From: Butyrivibrio fibrisolvens
Lineage (GTDB): Bacteria > Bacillota > Clostridia > Lachnospirales > Lachnospiraceae
Direction of reading: 5' to 3'
NCBI RefSeq assembly: GCF_037113525.1
Contig: NZ_CP146963.1
Coordinates: 3,472,001 to 3,536,000 of the forward strand
DNA: 64,000 nucleotides
The notes under the pieces were generated by a model. That model was not told the origin of the DNA. It did not search any database and saw nothing but the letters and a program-made list of their open reading frames with translations. The stretch's first letter is position 1; every line of letters begins with the position of its first letter. Position numbers and translations under genes: made by a program. Positions 15,548 to 24,202 of the stretch are shown here, piece after piece.

Positions 15548-16243
15548 ATGAGTATGAATGTAGCAGGTGTTTCAAGCTACCATTCCAACACAGGGAAGTG
15601 GATGAAACAGCTTATTAGCGGCAAGAAGATCAATTCCGCCGCCGATGATGCTGCAGGCAGTGCTATAGCATCCAGGCTTACAAGCCAGATAAATACAGCA
15701 AATGCCAGCGCATCTAATTATAAATCACAGATAATGAGGAATAATGTAGCTGATGGTGCTATGAGCGGTATGAATTCATACCTTGCTGATAAGACAACCA
15801 AAAGCGTACAAGCCGGTAACGACACCCTCTCAAGCGGTGATAAAGCAACGATCTATGATCACATGAATATCATGAATCAGGGAGTATCATCACTTGCGGG
15901 TACTACTTATAATGAACAGAATGTTCTTTCTGCTGATACTGTAGCAGCTGCTTCAGGTTCAGGATTTGACTTAAGTTCTATCGAAAGTGCAACCGATTCT
16001 CTGTACTCAGCTATGGCAGCTAACGGAGCTGCAACCAATGCAGCTTCTCATGCAGCTAATATAGCTTCTATTACAGAGATCAACAGTGCAGCAGCTCTTA
16101 GCCGCATCCAGGATGCTGACATGGCTAAGGCTTCAGTAGGACTTAGCGCATCCAAGACTATGGATGATGTAAATAACGCAATGCTTAAAAAGCAGATGGA
16201 AGATCAGGAAGACGACAACAAGAAAATTCTTGGTGTCAGCTAA
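15548..16243 (+). CDS. Short flagellin-like protein
   Basis: 231 aa from ATG 15548, after AAGGAG at 7 bp; the frame extends upstream but that extension overlaps the promoter. The N-terminus has the flagellin D0/D1 signature SGKKINSAADDAAGSAIASR. The C-terminus has ALSRIQDADMAKASVGLS, matching the flagellin SRIxDxDMA motif, but ends in KKQMEDQEDDNKKILGVS rather than the usual hydrophobic tail. The middle is short and Ala/Ser/Thr rich, with no D2/D3 domain. True flagellins in this group are longer and lie with flagellar genes; here no flagellar gene is adjacent. It may be a minor filament component, a flagellin paralogue with another role, or a secreted signal. Own promoter and terminator make it monocistronic. 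Confidence 0.8.
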   Translation: MSMNVAGVSSYHSNTGKWMKQLISGKKINSAADDAAGSAIASRLTSQINTANASASNYKSQIMRNNVADGAMSGMNSYLADKTTKSVQAGNDTLSSGDKATIYDHMNIMNQGVSSLAGTTYNEQNVLSADTVAAASGSGFDLSSIESATDSLYSAMAANGAATNAASHAANIASITEINSAAALSRIQDADMAKASVGLSASKTMDDVNNAMLKKQMEDQEDDNKKILGVS

Positions 16244-16259
16244 TAAATCGCAACCCACT

Positions 16260-16292
16260 AAAAAGGACCAGACCTTGTGTCTGGTCCTTTTT
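16260..16292 (+). terminator. Terminator of the flagellin-like gene
   Basis: Perfect 14-bp stem AAAAAGGACCAGAC/GTCTGGTCCTTTTT with a 5-nt loop. Confidence 0.92.
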
Positions 16293-16405
16293 GGCGTATG
16301 TAAAACAGTTTACTTGGCAGCCTTATTATGATAATATTTATTTTAGTGATTTAAAGCGTAACGTTTTAAAGCATTAAAACTATATTATTCAGGAGGAGGC
16401 CTAAA

Positions 16406-17989
16406 ATGGCAGTAAAAGTTCTATTTCTAATCATCTTTTTCACCGTAATGATTCTGATAGGTGTTTCTACCAGAAAACACGCCCACAATGTTGAAGGTTT
16501 CGTTCTAGGGGGACGAACCGCTGGTCCATGGCTTACAGCTTTTGGATACGGAACATCTTATTTTTCTGCAGTAGTATTTGTTGGATATGCAGGACAGTTT
16601 GGTTATAAATACGGTATATCCGCTACCTGGGCAGGTATTGGTAATGCTATGATAGGTTCACTTCTTGCATGGCGCATCCTTGGAAGACGCACAAGAGTCA
16701 TGACCAAGCACCTTGATTCAAGAACCATGCCCGACTTTTTTGGTAAGCGATTTGAAAGCAGGAGCCTCAGACTTGCTGCTGCTCTTATCTCTTTTACTTT
16801 CCTCATTCCTTATACATCCTCAGTATATAACGGTCTTTCAAGACTTTTCAGAATGGCCTTTGATATTCCTTATGGTGTATGCGTAATCGTAATGGCAGCC
16901 CTTACCTGCGTATATGTAATCCTCGGAGGCTACATGGCAACAGTAGTCAATGACTTCGTACAGGGTATCATCATGCTCTTTGGTATCAGCGCTGTTATCT
17001 TTGCAGTTCTCCACAACAACGGGGGATTTATTCAGGCGCTCACTACTCTCTCTGAGTATGATTCAGACCTTGCTGTTACAAGCGGCATGCACGGTGCCTT
17101 CACTTCCTTCTTTGGCCCCGATCCACTTAACCTTCTGGGCGTTGTGATCCTTACATCACTTGGAACATGGGGGCTTCCACAGATGGTCGGCAAATTCTAC
17201 GCTATCCGTGATGAAAAGGCTATCAAGGCAGGAACTATCATTTCTACATTGTTTGCATTAGTTGTTGCCGGAGGTTCATACTTCCTCGGCGGCTTCGCAA
17301 GGCTCTACAGCGGCAATGCAGCAATCCTTAATCCAGACGGCTCTGTTGCATATGATGCAATCGTTCCTACAATGCTCTCAGGCCTTCCAAATATTCTGAT
17401 CGGTATCGTAATAGTACTTGTACTCTCCGCTTCCATGTCTACACTTTCATCACTTGTACTTACATCAAGTTCTTCTGTAACCCTTGATCTCATAGCTCAG
17501 ATCAATAAGAAGATGAATGAAAAGAAGCAGCTCATCACTATGAGAGCCCTTCTTGTAGTATTTATAGTCCTCTCTGTAATAATGGCCCTTAACCCTCCCA
17601 CATTTATAGCTCAGCTCATGGGCTATTCCTGGGGCGCCCTTGCAGGTTCATTCCTTGCACCATTCCTTTATGGCCTGTATTGGAAAAAGACAACCAAGGC
17701 ATCTGTATGGGCATGCTTTATTTCAGGTGTAGGTATCACTCTTTCAAACATGGCCTTCCACTACATTGCTTCTCCTATCAATGCAGGCGCCATCACAATG
17801 GCGGCCGGTCTTGTGATCGTTCCTGTAGTGAGTCTTCTGACTCCTAAGATGGACAAGAAAACTGTGGATGATATCTTCGAATGCTACAATGCTACAGTTA
17901 CCGTTGAAAAGCGCTACAGTCTTGAAGAAGATGAGACTGAGGAAGAGATATCTGAAGAAGACGAAGAGAACAGAGAAAATGCTGTTTAA
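16406..17989 (+). CDS. Sodium:solute symporter family protein
   Basis: 527 aa with about 13 membrane helices. Family features: NVEGFVLGGRTAGPWLTAFGYG near the start, TSYFSAVVFVGYAG, and LVLTSSSSVTLDLIAQ in the sodium-site helix. The C-terminal 40 residues are acidic and cytoplasmic. It couples Na+ entry to uptake of an organic solute; the substrate (amino acid, sugar acid, sialic acid or other) cannot be read. Start follows a strong AGGAGGAGG. Monocistronic between two terminators. Confidence 0.9.
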   Translation: MAVKVLFLIIFFTVMILIGVSTRKHAHNVEGFVLGGRTAGPWLTAFGYGTSYFSAVVFVGYAGQFGYKYGISATWAGIGNAMIGSLLAWRILGRRTRVMTKHLDSRTMPDFFGKRFESRSLRLAAALISFTFLIPYTSSVYNGLSRLFRMAFDIPYGVCVIVMAALTCVYVILGGYMATVVNDFVQGIIMLFGISAVIFAVLHNNGGFIQALTTLSEYDSDLAVTSGMHGAFTSFFGPDPLNLLGVVILTSLGTWGLPQMVGKFYAIRDEKAIKAGTIISTLFALVVAGGSYFLGGFARLYSGNAAILNPDGSVAYDAIVPTMLSGLPNILIGIVIVLVLSASMSTLSSLVLTSSSSVTLDLIAQINKKMNEKKQLITMRALLVVFIVLSVIMALNPPTFIAQLMGYSWGALAGSFLAPFLYGLYWKKTTKASVWACFISGVGITLSNMAFHYIASPINAGAITMAAGLVIVPVVSLLTPKMDKKTVDDIFECYNATVTVEKRYSLEEDETEEEISEEDEENRENAV

Positions 17990-18025
17990 ATAGTTTTTAT
18001 CCAAATACTATATATTTTATCTAAT

Positions 18026-18140
18026 AAAAAAGTAACTGACTTTTCGCTTTATATGCGTTAGGTCAGTTACTTTTTTGTCTTTATATGCGTTAAGTCAGTT
18101 ACCTATTTTTTGTCCTTATATGCGTTAAGCCAGTTACTTG
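18026..18140. repeat. Terminator with triplicated 3' arm
   Basis: The stem AAAAAAGTAACTGAC (18026-18040) pairs with GTCAGTTACTTTTTT (18062-18076), forming a terminator for the symporter. The loop-plus-right-arm unit (TTATATGCGTTA then GTCAGTTAC) recurs at ~18080-18105 and ~18116-18138 with small changes, giving three right arms for one left arm. On the minus strand the same array ends the PF06541 gene with a T-run. Unit length is 32-36 bp, so slipped-strand duplication is likely. Confidence 0.75.
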
Positions 18141-18150
18141 TTTTGAGTTT

Positions 18151-18720
18151 TCACCCGCTAAAGTTACTTCCAAGCCATATTCTGCTTATAAGATCACATA
18201 TAAATAAGGCTGTAATAATCATGAAGCAAATTTTATGAATCCTATTCGATCTGTTCTTATTCTGAAATCTTACAATAGCAGGATGAATACAGCAGATCGC
18301 TACACAAATGAGAAGTCCAAACATAAGTCCCGGAACAAGGGCGATCCTACTATCAAAGTTCATAAAATATCCGGTGTAGTCCCACATGTATTTACCCATG
18401 GTAGCTTCTAATATGTAACTTGCAACAAGCTCAGACAAAGTTGCAATTATGCCTCCGACTATAAATACATACAAGGGCTTTTTGATCTTAAGAAATGCAA
18501 ATATTCCAAGTATTATAAAAAAGCCTATACCGTAGATGGGAAGCCATGGTCCAAAGAGAACTCCTCTGTTAAGAAAACCTCTCTTATGATATATCACATC
18601 GCACCATATGGATTCATATACCCATCCAAGGAAGCAGTACACCAGAAAACATTCAAAGTAATCACTGATCGTATTAATAAGCTTTTGTTTATTATCTTTT
18701 TCCGTTAAAACAATTTCCAT
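18151..18720 (-). CDS. PF06541-type membrane protein (putative ABC-transporter type IV)
   Basis: 189 aa with about five membrane helices. The N-terminal motif FLVYCFLGWVYESIWCDVIY and RGFLNRGVLFGPWLPIYGIG are the conserved blocks of the CmpB/PF06541 family, widespread and uncharacterised in Firmicutes. The transporter name is a database convention; no ATPase lies next to it. Convergent with the symporter. Confidence 0.75.
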   Translation of the reverse strand: MEIVLTEKDNKQKLINTISDYFECFLVYCFLGWVYESIWCDVIYHKRGFLNRGVLFGPWLPIYGIGFFIILGIFAFLKIKKPLYVFIVGGIIATLSELVASYILEATMGKYMWDYTGYFMNFDSRIALVPGLMFGLLICVAICCIHPAIVRFQNKNRSNRIHKICFMIITALFICDLISRIWLGSNFSG

Positions 18721-18829
18721 TCTCCTATAAAACTCCCCTCTTCATATTATTGTAATAACAGGAAATTTGTCGGAATTCCCTATTGTAAAAAAGCAAAGTG
18801 GCCAGATCTGACCACTTTGCTCATAGTCT

Positions 18830-20176
18830 TTACTTAATATCTGCTCTCTTTAGTAATACAATAGTTTCTATTGATCTGGTATGGCAGAACATATCAACCG
18901 GAACGCAGTCAGTAACTCTGTATCCGTTCTTTGTAAATATTCCAAGATCTCTTGCAAGTGAATCAGGGCCGCAGGAAATATATACTACCTTCTTAGGTCC
19001 AAGTACGAATAGTGAAGAAAGGAACTCTTCTGTAGCACCACTTCTTGGAGGGTCCATGAATACTACGTCTGCCTTATCTCCCGAATCTGCCATCTGCTGC
19101 ATGAATCTTGTAGCATCATTTTTATAAAATGTTACATTCTTGATTCCATTATTCTTTGCATTCCAGATAGCATCCTTAACGGCATCTGCGTTGATCTCAA
19201 CGCTTGTGACATGCTTAACGTGTGGACTTGCGATAATACCAATAGTTCCGACTCCGCTATAACAGTCAAGAGCTTCTTCTGTTCCATCAAGATGTGCCAG
19301 CTCTATAGCTTTTGAATACATCTTCTCAGTCTGAACAGGATTAACCTGATAGAAGGACTTAGGAGATATCTTAAACTCCATACCACAGACTGTATCTGTA
19401 ATGTATCCTTTGCCATAAAGAACTTTTTCCTGTTCTCCAAGGATCATACTTGTATGCTTGTCATTAACATTAAGTACAATAGTTGTGATCTCAGGATGTG
19501 CCTTTAAAAGGGCCTTCACAAAGTTATTCTTGGAAGGAAGAATCGGACTTGTCAGAATCAGGATGACCATTATCTGACCACTGTTTTTTCCAACTCTTAT
19601 AAGTACATGACGAAGGAGGCCCTGGCCATAGTCTTCATCATAAGTTTTGATCTTAAAGGAACGGAGCATTCCTCTTATTGTGGCAATGATATCATCTGCC
19701 TTCTTATCTTCCAGAAGGCATGCATCCACAGGTACAACCTTGTGCGAACCTTCTTGATAGATACCCGAAAGAGGATTACCTTTTCTGTCATGAGTAAATA
19801 CAGCATGGACCTTGCATCTGTAATGATCAGGATCCTCCATGCCAATAAACTCTCCAACCTCACAGTACTTGCCGATAAGCTCTTCTAGTCTGTCGTGCTT
19901 AACTTTAAGCTGCTTCTTGTAAGGCATATCTATAAACTGACAGCCGCCACACTTTGATGAAACCTTACATCTTTTTGCAGCTTTAGCAATTACATCAGAG
20001 TTCTTTTTATCTGATTTAATCTTAGCTGAAACAGATCCTGACTTCTTAGTTTTTAAGCTGAAATCAGCTTTTTTTGTCTTTAAACTATTACCAGCCTTCT
20101 TAGCCTTAGAGCTGTTATCAGCCTTTTTCTGAACTTTTGAAGTTCCCGTTTTACCGGTCTTCTTATTCATCATCAT
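18830..20176 (-). CDS. rlmD: 23S rRNA (uracil-5-)-methyltransferase RumA/RlmD family
   Basis: 448 aa. A Lys/Ser-rich basic N-terminal arm (~60 residues, KKAD/KKAGNSLKTKK repeats) precedes an iron-sulfur cysteine motif (CKVSSKCGGCQF). The SAM-binding methyltransferase core has LDCYSGVGTIGI and FMDPPRSGAT, and the catalytic Cys is in VYISCGPDSLARD. The TRAM domain of E. coli RlmD is not obvious. It methylates U in 23S rRNA (RlmC/RlmD type). The start overlaps the upstream 116-aa gene by 14 bp, so they are cotranscribed and probably translationally coupled. Confidence 0.9.
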   Translation of the reverse strand: MMMNKKTGKTGTSKVQKKADNSSKAKKAGNSLKTKKADFSLKTKKSGSVSAKIKSDKKNSDVIAKAAKRCKVSSKCGGCQFIDMPYKKQLKVKHDRLEELIGKYCEVGEFIGMEDPDHYRCKVHAVFTHDRKGNPLSGIYQEGSHKVVPVDACLLEDKKADDIIATIRGMLRSFKIKTYDEDYGQGLLRHVLIRVGKNSGQIMVILILTSPILPSKNNFVKALLKAHPEITTIVLNVNDKHTSMILGEQEKVLYGKGYITDTVCGMEFKISPKSFYQVNPVQTEKMYSKAIELAHLDGTEEALDCYSGVGTIGIIASPHVKHVTSVEINADAVKDAIWNAKNNGIKNVTFYKNDATRFMQQMADSGDKADVVFMDPPRSGATEEFLSSLFVLGPKKVVYISCGPDSLARDLGIFTKNGYRVTDCVPVDMFCHTRSIETIVLLKRADIK

Positions 20177-20513
20177 CTAAATCCTCTGCCTCATCCATGA
20201 GCGCACGCTTTGTAACTGCTCTTCTTTCTGTATCACCTGTAATATCTTTGAACTTAATACCCTGAATATTCTTAACAAGGCCATAAGCCTTTTCAACTTC
20301 ACTTCTGTTGATCTTAACAAAGCAGTTGATACGATCATTACCTTTTCTTGAAAATAATCTCTGCCATAATGACTGCTTCTGCCAGTCAATGTAGTATGAA
20401 ATCCTATTTTTCAAAAAGATTCTTTCAAGCTCTTTTTTGTCTCTCTGAGATAAAATATTGCAAAACACAACTTCGTTGTCAAAGTTCTGAGACTCATGTA
20501 ATATGCTTGACAT
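20163..20513 (-). CDS. Unrecognised 116-aa protein coupled to rlmD
   Basis: Small soluble protein, no known motif recognised. It carries a basic middle region (WQKQSLWQRLFSRKGNDR) and an acidic C-terminal tail (MDEAEDLDDDE). A clear AAGGAG lies 7 bp before the ATG. It overlaps rlmD by 14 bp, so a role connected with rRNA or RNA modification is possible but unproven. Confidence 0.7.
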   Translation of the reverse strand: MSSILHESQNFDNEVVFCNILSQRDKKELERIFLKNRISYYIDWQKQSLWQRLFSRKGNDRINCFVKINRSEVEKAYGLVKNIQGIKFKDITGDTERRAVTKRALMDEAEDLDDDE

Positions 20514-20609
20514 TATGTCTTCTCCTTAATGATTTATAAATTTTGTTGTAGCCCAAGGGTGTATTTTACTTAAAGATCTTAAATATTCCAATATGCATTT
20601 TTACGAAAT

Positions 20610-21944
20610 TTACATCGCTTCATACATATATCTTACACGAAGTATACGTCTGATTGACTCATCAAGTCTATCTTCTGTGATCACTCCTGTGCTAAGAGCT
20701 TCCATGATACCATTGTATGCTTCCTGGAAATCTTCAGGCATATAGATCATGTCTGCTCCGGCAATAATAGCCGCAACAGCAGCCTGACCTGAAGAATATG
20801 ATCCTGTGATTGCCGGTACATTCATAGCATCTGTAATAACTATACCGTTATATCCAAGCGAGCCTCTTAAAGTATCAGTTATAGCACCGCCCGAAAGGCT
20901 GCAAGGTATTCCGTCACCCGAAATAGCAGGACATGCTACGTTACTTACCATGATCGCATCTACACCTGAATCTATAGCATACTGAAATGGAATAAATGCG
21001 CCTGCCTGCAGTTCTTCCATAGACAGATCTACCGTTTGAAGACCTGCTGAAGGGTCTGTAACTGCAACCGGGAAAGAAGTAACGCACGCGCTTACACCCT
21101 TTGTCTCAAGTGATGTTACATATACAGATGCCATCTGAGCTGTAAGATTAGCATCTGTTCCGAAAGAATTTTCCGAGTCTGTAAGTCCAAGGTTTGGAGC
21201 CAGATTCAGATTAAAACCGTAATTGATAAGATAGGATCCGAGCGCTTCTGCATTAGCCACGGCATCATCACTCCCTTCAATCTGCGAAGGAGCTTTAGTT
21301 GTTGTAATCCCAAGGCTCGTAGCTGCTACGCTTCTGCTTCCACCCTCTTCTGATACAGCAAGAAGCAGAGGAAATCTACTCATCTGAGATGTTGTTGCAA
21401 GCATTTCTTTTATCTGATCATCGCTCTTTATATTATTAGACGAATATACGATTCCGCCTACTGTATACTGTTCAAGTGCTGCCTGTGTACTACTTCCGGC
21501 CTTTACTGCACTGTCAACTCCGGTAAGTTGTTCAGGTGTTACGAAAAAAATATATGCTGCCTTTTCTTCCAAAGTCATGTCCAGAAGTGTTCCGTCTATC
21601 CTGTTATTAACCATTTCTTCTGTTTCAGAAGCAAGCGGTACTTCTTCATCATCAGGAGTAATTATTGCTATTTCTTCATTTTCAGAACTTTCTGATGTTG
21701 CGATAGCTGCTTCTTTTTCATTCTGATGGTTAATTACTGCTGCCGAAACCTTTTTTATTCCCCATACAAGCCCAGCTATAGTGACTGAAAACAAAACAAC
21801 TACTATTAAATAAGCTATAAATTGGGACCTGCGGCGACGGCGGCGACGACTTTCTCTTTTTTGTTGCTTAGACTTTTCCTGAACATTACCCTGTTCAAAA
21901 TCCTGAGTTTCATCAATTACTGCATTATTATTTTCTTCCCTCAT
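20610..21944 (-). CDS. Membrane-anchored glycoside hydrolase family 3 N-terminal-domain protein, catalytic loop altered
   Basis: 444 aa. A cytoplasmic stretch with a basic RRRRRR cluster (~31-39) is followed by one membrane helix (~43-66, FIAYLIVVVLFSVTIAGLVW), an acidic linker and a GH3 domain from ~110. The candidate nucleophile Asp is in GIVITDAMNVPAI, and GADMIYMP is the next family block. However, the NagZ-type general-acid loop KHFPGHGDT is replaced by TSFPVAVTD, and the early substrate Asp of IDQEGG is Ser in VSEEGG. The fold is GH3 but beta-N-acetylhexosaminidase activity is doubtful. It may have become a muropeptide-binding or structural protein. Start follows GGGAGGG. Confidence 0.8.
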   Translation of the reverse strand: MREENNNAVIDETQDFEQGNVQEKSKQQKRESRRRRRRRSQFIAYLIVVVLFSVTIAGLVWGIKKVSAAVINHQNEKEAAIATSESSENEEIAIITPDDEEVPLASETEEMVNNRIDGTLLDMTLEEKAAYIFFVTPEQLTGVDSAVKAGSSTQAALEQYTVGGIVYSSNNIKSDDQIKEMLATTSQMSRFPLLLAVSEEGGSRSVAATSLGITTTKAPSQIEGSDDAVANAEALGSYLINYGFNLNLAPNLGLTDSENSFGTDANLTAQMASVYVTSLETKGVSACVTSFPVAVTDPSAGLQTVDLSMEELQAGAFIPFQYAIDSGVDAIMVSNVACPAISGDGIPCSLSGGAITDTLRGSLGYNGIVITDAMNVPAITGSYSSGQAAVAAIIAGADMIYMPEDFQEAYNGIMEALSTGVITEDRLDESIRRILRVRYMYEAM

Positions 21945-22039
21945 ATCTTTTTTCCCTCCCTAACCGAAAATAAGAACATATTGAAAATGAAAAAAATAGT
22001 AATGACAATACTTAAAAATATTTTAACACAAAAAGCGCA

Positions 22040-22422
22040 AAAAAAGAACGGCGACCTTTTATCTTCAAGCCACCGTTCTTCATTCTGTTGAAACTTTATT
22101 ACTAATTACTACGTTATTAAACTGCGTTGGTTCTTCACATCCCAAGGGACTGTTCCTCCGTTTTCTCAACCTGCTTTTTCCATTCACTTGTGCTTTTAAA
22201 AGCTGTGGTGGTCAAGATAGAGATATTGATCGTCGCCACTAATCATGTACTAAAGCCGTTGTAATCATATGACACTAATTCTTAATCATAAATCAAATTT
22301 TAATTGTCTGGTGGTCCGTACCTTCCTTTCCAGCAGTTATAGTAAATTACTTATGTCTTTGGAGTATACCTACCTTTCTTTCGGTCCCCCGAAGTATTTT
22401 TCTTCCTTAATTCGTTTGGATT
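22040..22422 (-). ncRNA. Candidate structured RNA of about 380 nt, family not recognised
   Basis: A consensus promoter (22429-22457) and a strong terminator (22044-22080) bound a region of about 380 bp with no supported reading frame. It lies between glyA (own terminator) and the GH3 gene. Local helices are visible on the minus strand: TTCGG/CCGAA around a GGGA loop, and TCCC/GGGA. I compared by eye with the core motifs of RNase P RNA, tmRNA, SRP RNA, 6S RNA, T-box and common riboswitches and did not find them. It could be a stand-alone regulatory RNA, or less likely a long attenuator leader for the GH3 gene 96 bp further on. Confidence 0.6.
22044..22080 (-). terminator. Terminator of the candidate RNA
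   Basis: Arms AAGAACGG and CCGTTCTT with extra inner pairs; on the minus strand TTTTTTTGCGC follows. Confidence 0.88.
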
Positions 22423-22428
22423 GATTAT

Positions 22429-22457
22429 AGTATACTAAAGCGTTTTCAATTTGTCAA
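22429..22457 (-). promoter_or_regulatory. Consensus sigma-A promoter of the candidate RNA
   Basis: TTGACA (22452-22457), exactly 17 bp, then TATACT (22429-22434) on the minus strand. One of the strongest promoters in the window. Transcription should start near 22422. The 219 bp between it and the glyA terminator are AT-rich and hold nothing I can support. Confidence 0.85.
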
Positions 22458-22676
22458 GTCAATTTGCTTATTTTTTATTTGTATTCTGTTTATTAATTGA
22501 TATATAAATCTTATTTCTGCATATTGTTTTAATTTTATATTATTTTCTGACTATTGTAATCATATTTTTTCATCTTCGTTTCCTCAAGAATTATGGTAAT
22601 TTCAAAAATCCGGATTCATTTAATTCAGCTTCTCAAAAAGGAAACCCAAAATCATATATCTTCAAATGCACTAAAA

Positions 22677-22719
22677 AAGCCATGACACATAGCTTTTGAA
22701 AAACTAAATGTCATGGCTT
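22677..22719 (-). terminator. Terminator of glyA
   Basis: Arms AAGCCATGACA (22677-22687) and TGTCATGGCTT (22709-22719), followed on the minus strand by TTTTAG. Confidence 0.85.
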
Positions 22720-22750
22720 AAATTTTCAGATTTATACGAAAATAGAGAAA

Positions 22751-23989
22751 TCAGATAAGAGGATATTTGTCTGTAAGAGACTTAACGATTGCCTTAGCTT
22801 CTTCGATTCCTGCTTCTTTTTTCTTGATAACAGTAGCGATAGCTTCAGCGATCTTATCCATATCTTCTGTGTTCATGCCTCTTGTTGTGACAGCAGGAGT
22901 TCCAAGACGGATACCACTTGTTACAAATGGAGACTGCTTCTCGTTAGGAATTGTATTCTTGTTAGCTGTGATATGAGCTTCGTCAAGCCATGCCTCAACC
23001 TCTTTGCCAGTAAGATCATAGTTAGTAAGATCTATGAGCATAAGGTGGTTGTCAGTTCCGCCTGATACGATCTTGATATCTCTCTTCATAAGGCCTTCGC
23101 TGAGAGCCTTTGCATTATCGATAACGCTCTGCTGGTATACCTTGAAAGAAGGATCAAGAGCTTCCTTGAAGCAGATTGCCTTAGCTGCGATAACGTGTTC
23201 AAGAGGGCCGCCCTGAATTCCTGGGAATACAGCCTTGTTAAACTTGAACTTGTCCTGAGCAGCCTGATTCCACATGATCATACCGCCTCTTGGTCCTCTA
23301 AGCGTCTTGTGAGTTGTTGTAGTTACAACGTCAGCATATGGGAATGGGCTTGGATGAAGTCCTGCTGCCACAAGTCCTGCAATGTGAGCGATATCTACCA
23401 TAAGAATAGCGCCGCATGCATCTGCTGCTTCTCTGAATTTCTTGAAGTCAATTGTTCTGCAATATGCAGAAGCTCCTGCAATGATAAGCTTTGGCTTATG
23501 CTCCATTGCAAGTCTCTTCATCTCGTCATAATCAAGAAATCCGTTTTCATCAACACCATAAGGGATGACATTGAAATATGTTCCGGAGATGTTAGCAGGG
23601 CTACCATGTGAAAGGTGTCCGCCCTGATTGAGATTCATTCCCATGATAGTATCGCCGGGCTGAAGGAGTGCAAACTGCACTGCAAGGTTAGCCTGAGCAC
23701 CTGAATGAGGCTGAACATTAACGTAATCGCAGTTGAAGAGCTTTTTGGCACGCTCTCTTGCGAGGTTTTCAACGCGGTCTACTACGTAGCATCCGCCATA
23801 ATATCTTTTTCCAGGAAGACCTTCTGCATACTTATTAGTAAGCGGGCTTCCCATAGCTGCCATAACAGCCTTACTGGTCCAGTTCTCGGAAGCGATCAGC
23901 TCTATGTGATCGTTCTGGCGCTGCATTTCATCCTCAATTGCCTGAGCTATTTCAGGGTCGAACTTTTTGACTTCATCCAATGAATACAT
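22751..23989 (-). CDS. glyA: Serine hydroxymethyltransferase
   Basis: 412 aa, family length. The PLP lysine is in TTTTHKTLRGPRGG; other signatures are HIELIASENWTS at the N-terminus, QPHSGAQANLAV, and MVDIAHIAGLVAAG. It interconverts serine and glycine with tetrahydrofolate, feeding one-carbon metabolism. Start follows AGGAGA. Monocistronic, with its own terminator. Confidence 0.97.
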   Translation of the reverse strand: MYSLDEVKKFDPEIAQAIEDEMQRQNDHIELIASENWTSKAVMAAMGSPLTNKYAEGLPGKRYYGGCYVVDRVENLARERAKKLFNCDYVNVQPHSGAQANLAVQFALLQPGDTIMGMNLNQGGHLSHGSPANISGTYFNVIPYGVDENGFLDYDEMKRLAMEHKPKLIIAGASAYCRTIDFKKFREAADACGAILMVDIAHIAGLVAAGLHPSPFPYADVVTTTTHKTLRGPRGGMIMWNQAAQDKFKFNKAVFPGIQGGPLEHVIAAKAICFKEALDPSFKVYQQSVIDNAKALSEGLMKRDIKIVSGGTDNHLMLIDLTNYDLTGKEVEAWLDEAHITANKNTIPNEKQSPFVTSGIRLGTPAVTTRGMNTEDMDKIAEAIATVIKKKEAGIEEAKAIVKSLTDKYPLI

Positions 23990-24202
23990 TTTTTCTCTCC
24001 TACACTCTCTTTTACAATATCTACCGACTTGAACGGTTTTCTACTGGTTTTTTAGCATCACTTGGCATATCATAGCATATAGATAAATCAAATTCTATAT
24101 GACAAAAATAATATTTTGAACAAATATTCAAAAATATTTAGATTAATTTTGTAATGGGTTTATTATATAAATATTATGCGCGCTACAAGGAGGTATTAAA
24201 AA

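Noticed and set aside
19870..19880. GCCGATAA match on the plus strand inside rlmD
   Set aside because: It lies within a coding region on the other strand with no downstream plus-strand gene to serve.
22040..22422. RNase P RNA, tmRNA, SRP RNA, 6S RNA or T-box identity for the candidate RNA
   Set aside because: The characteristic core sequences of each were not found by eye; a covariance search is still the decisive test.
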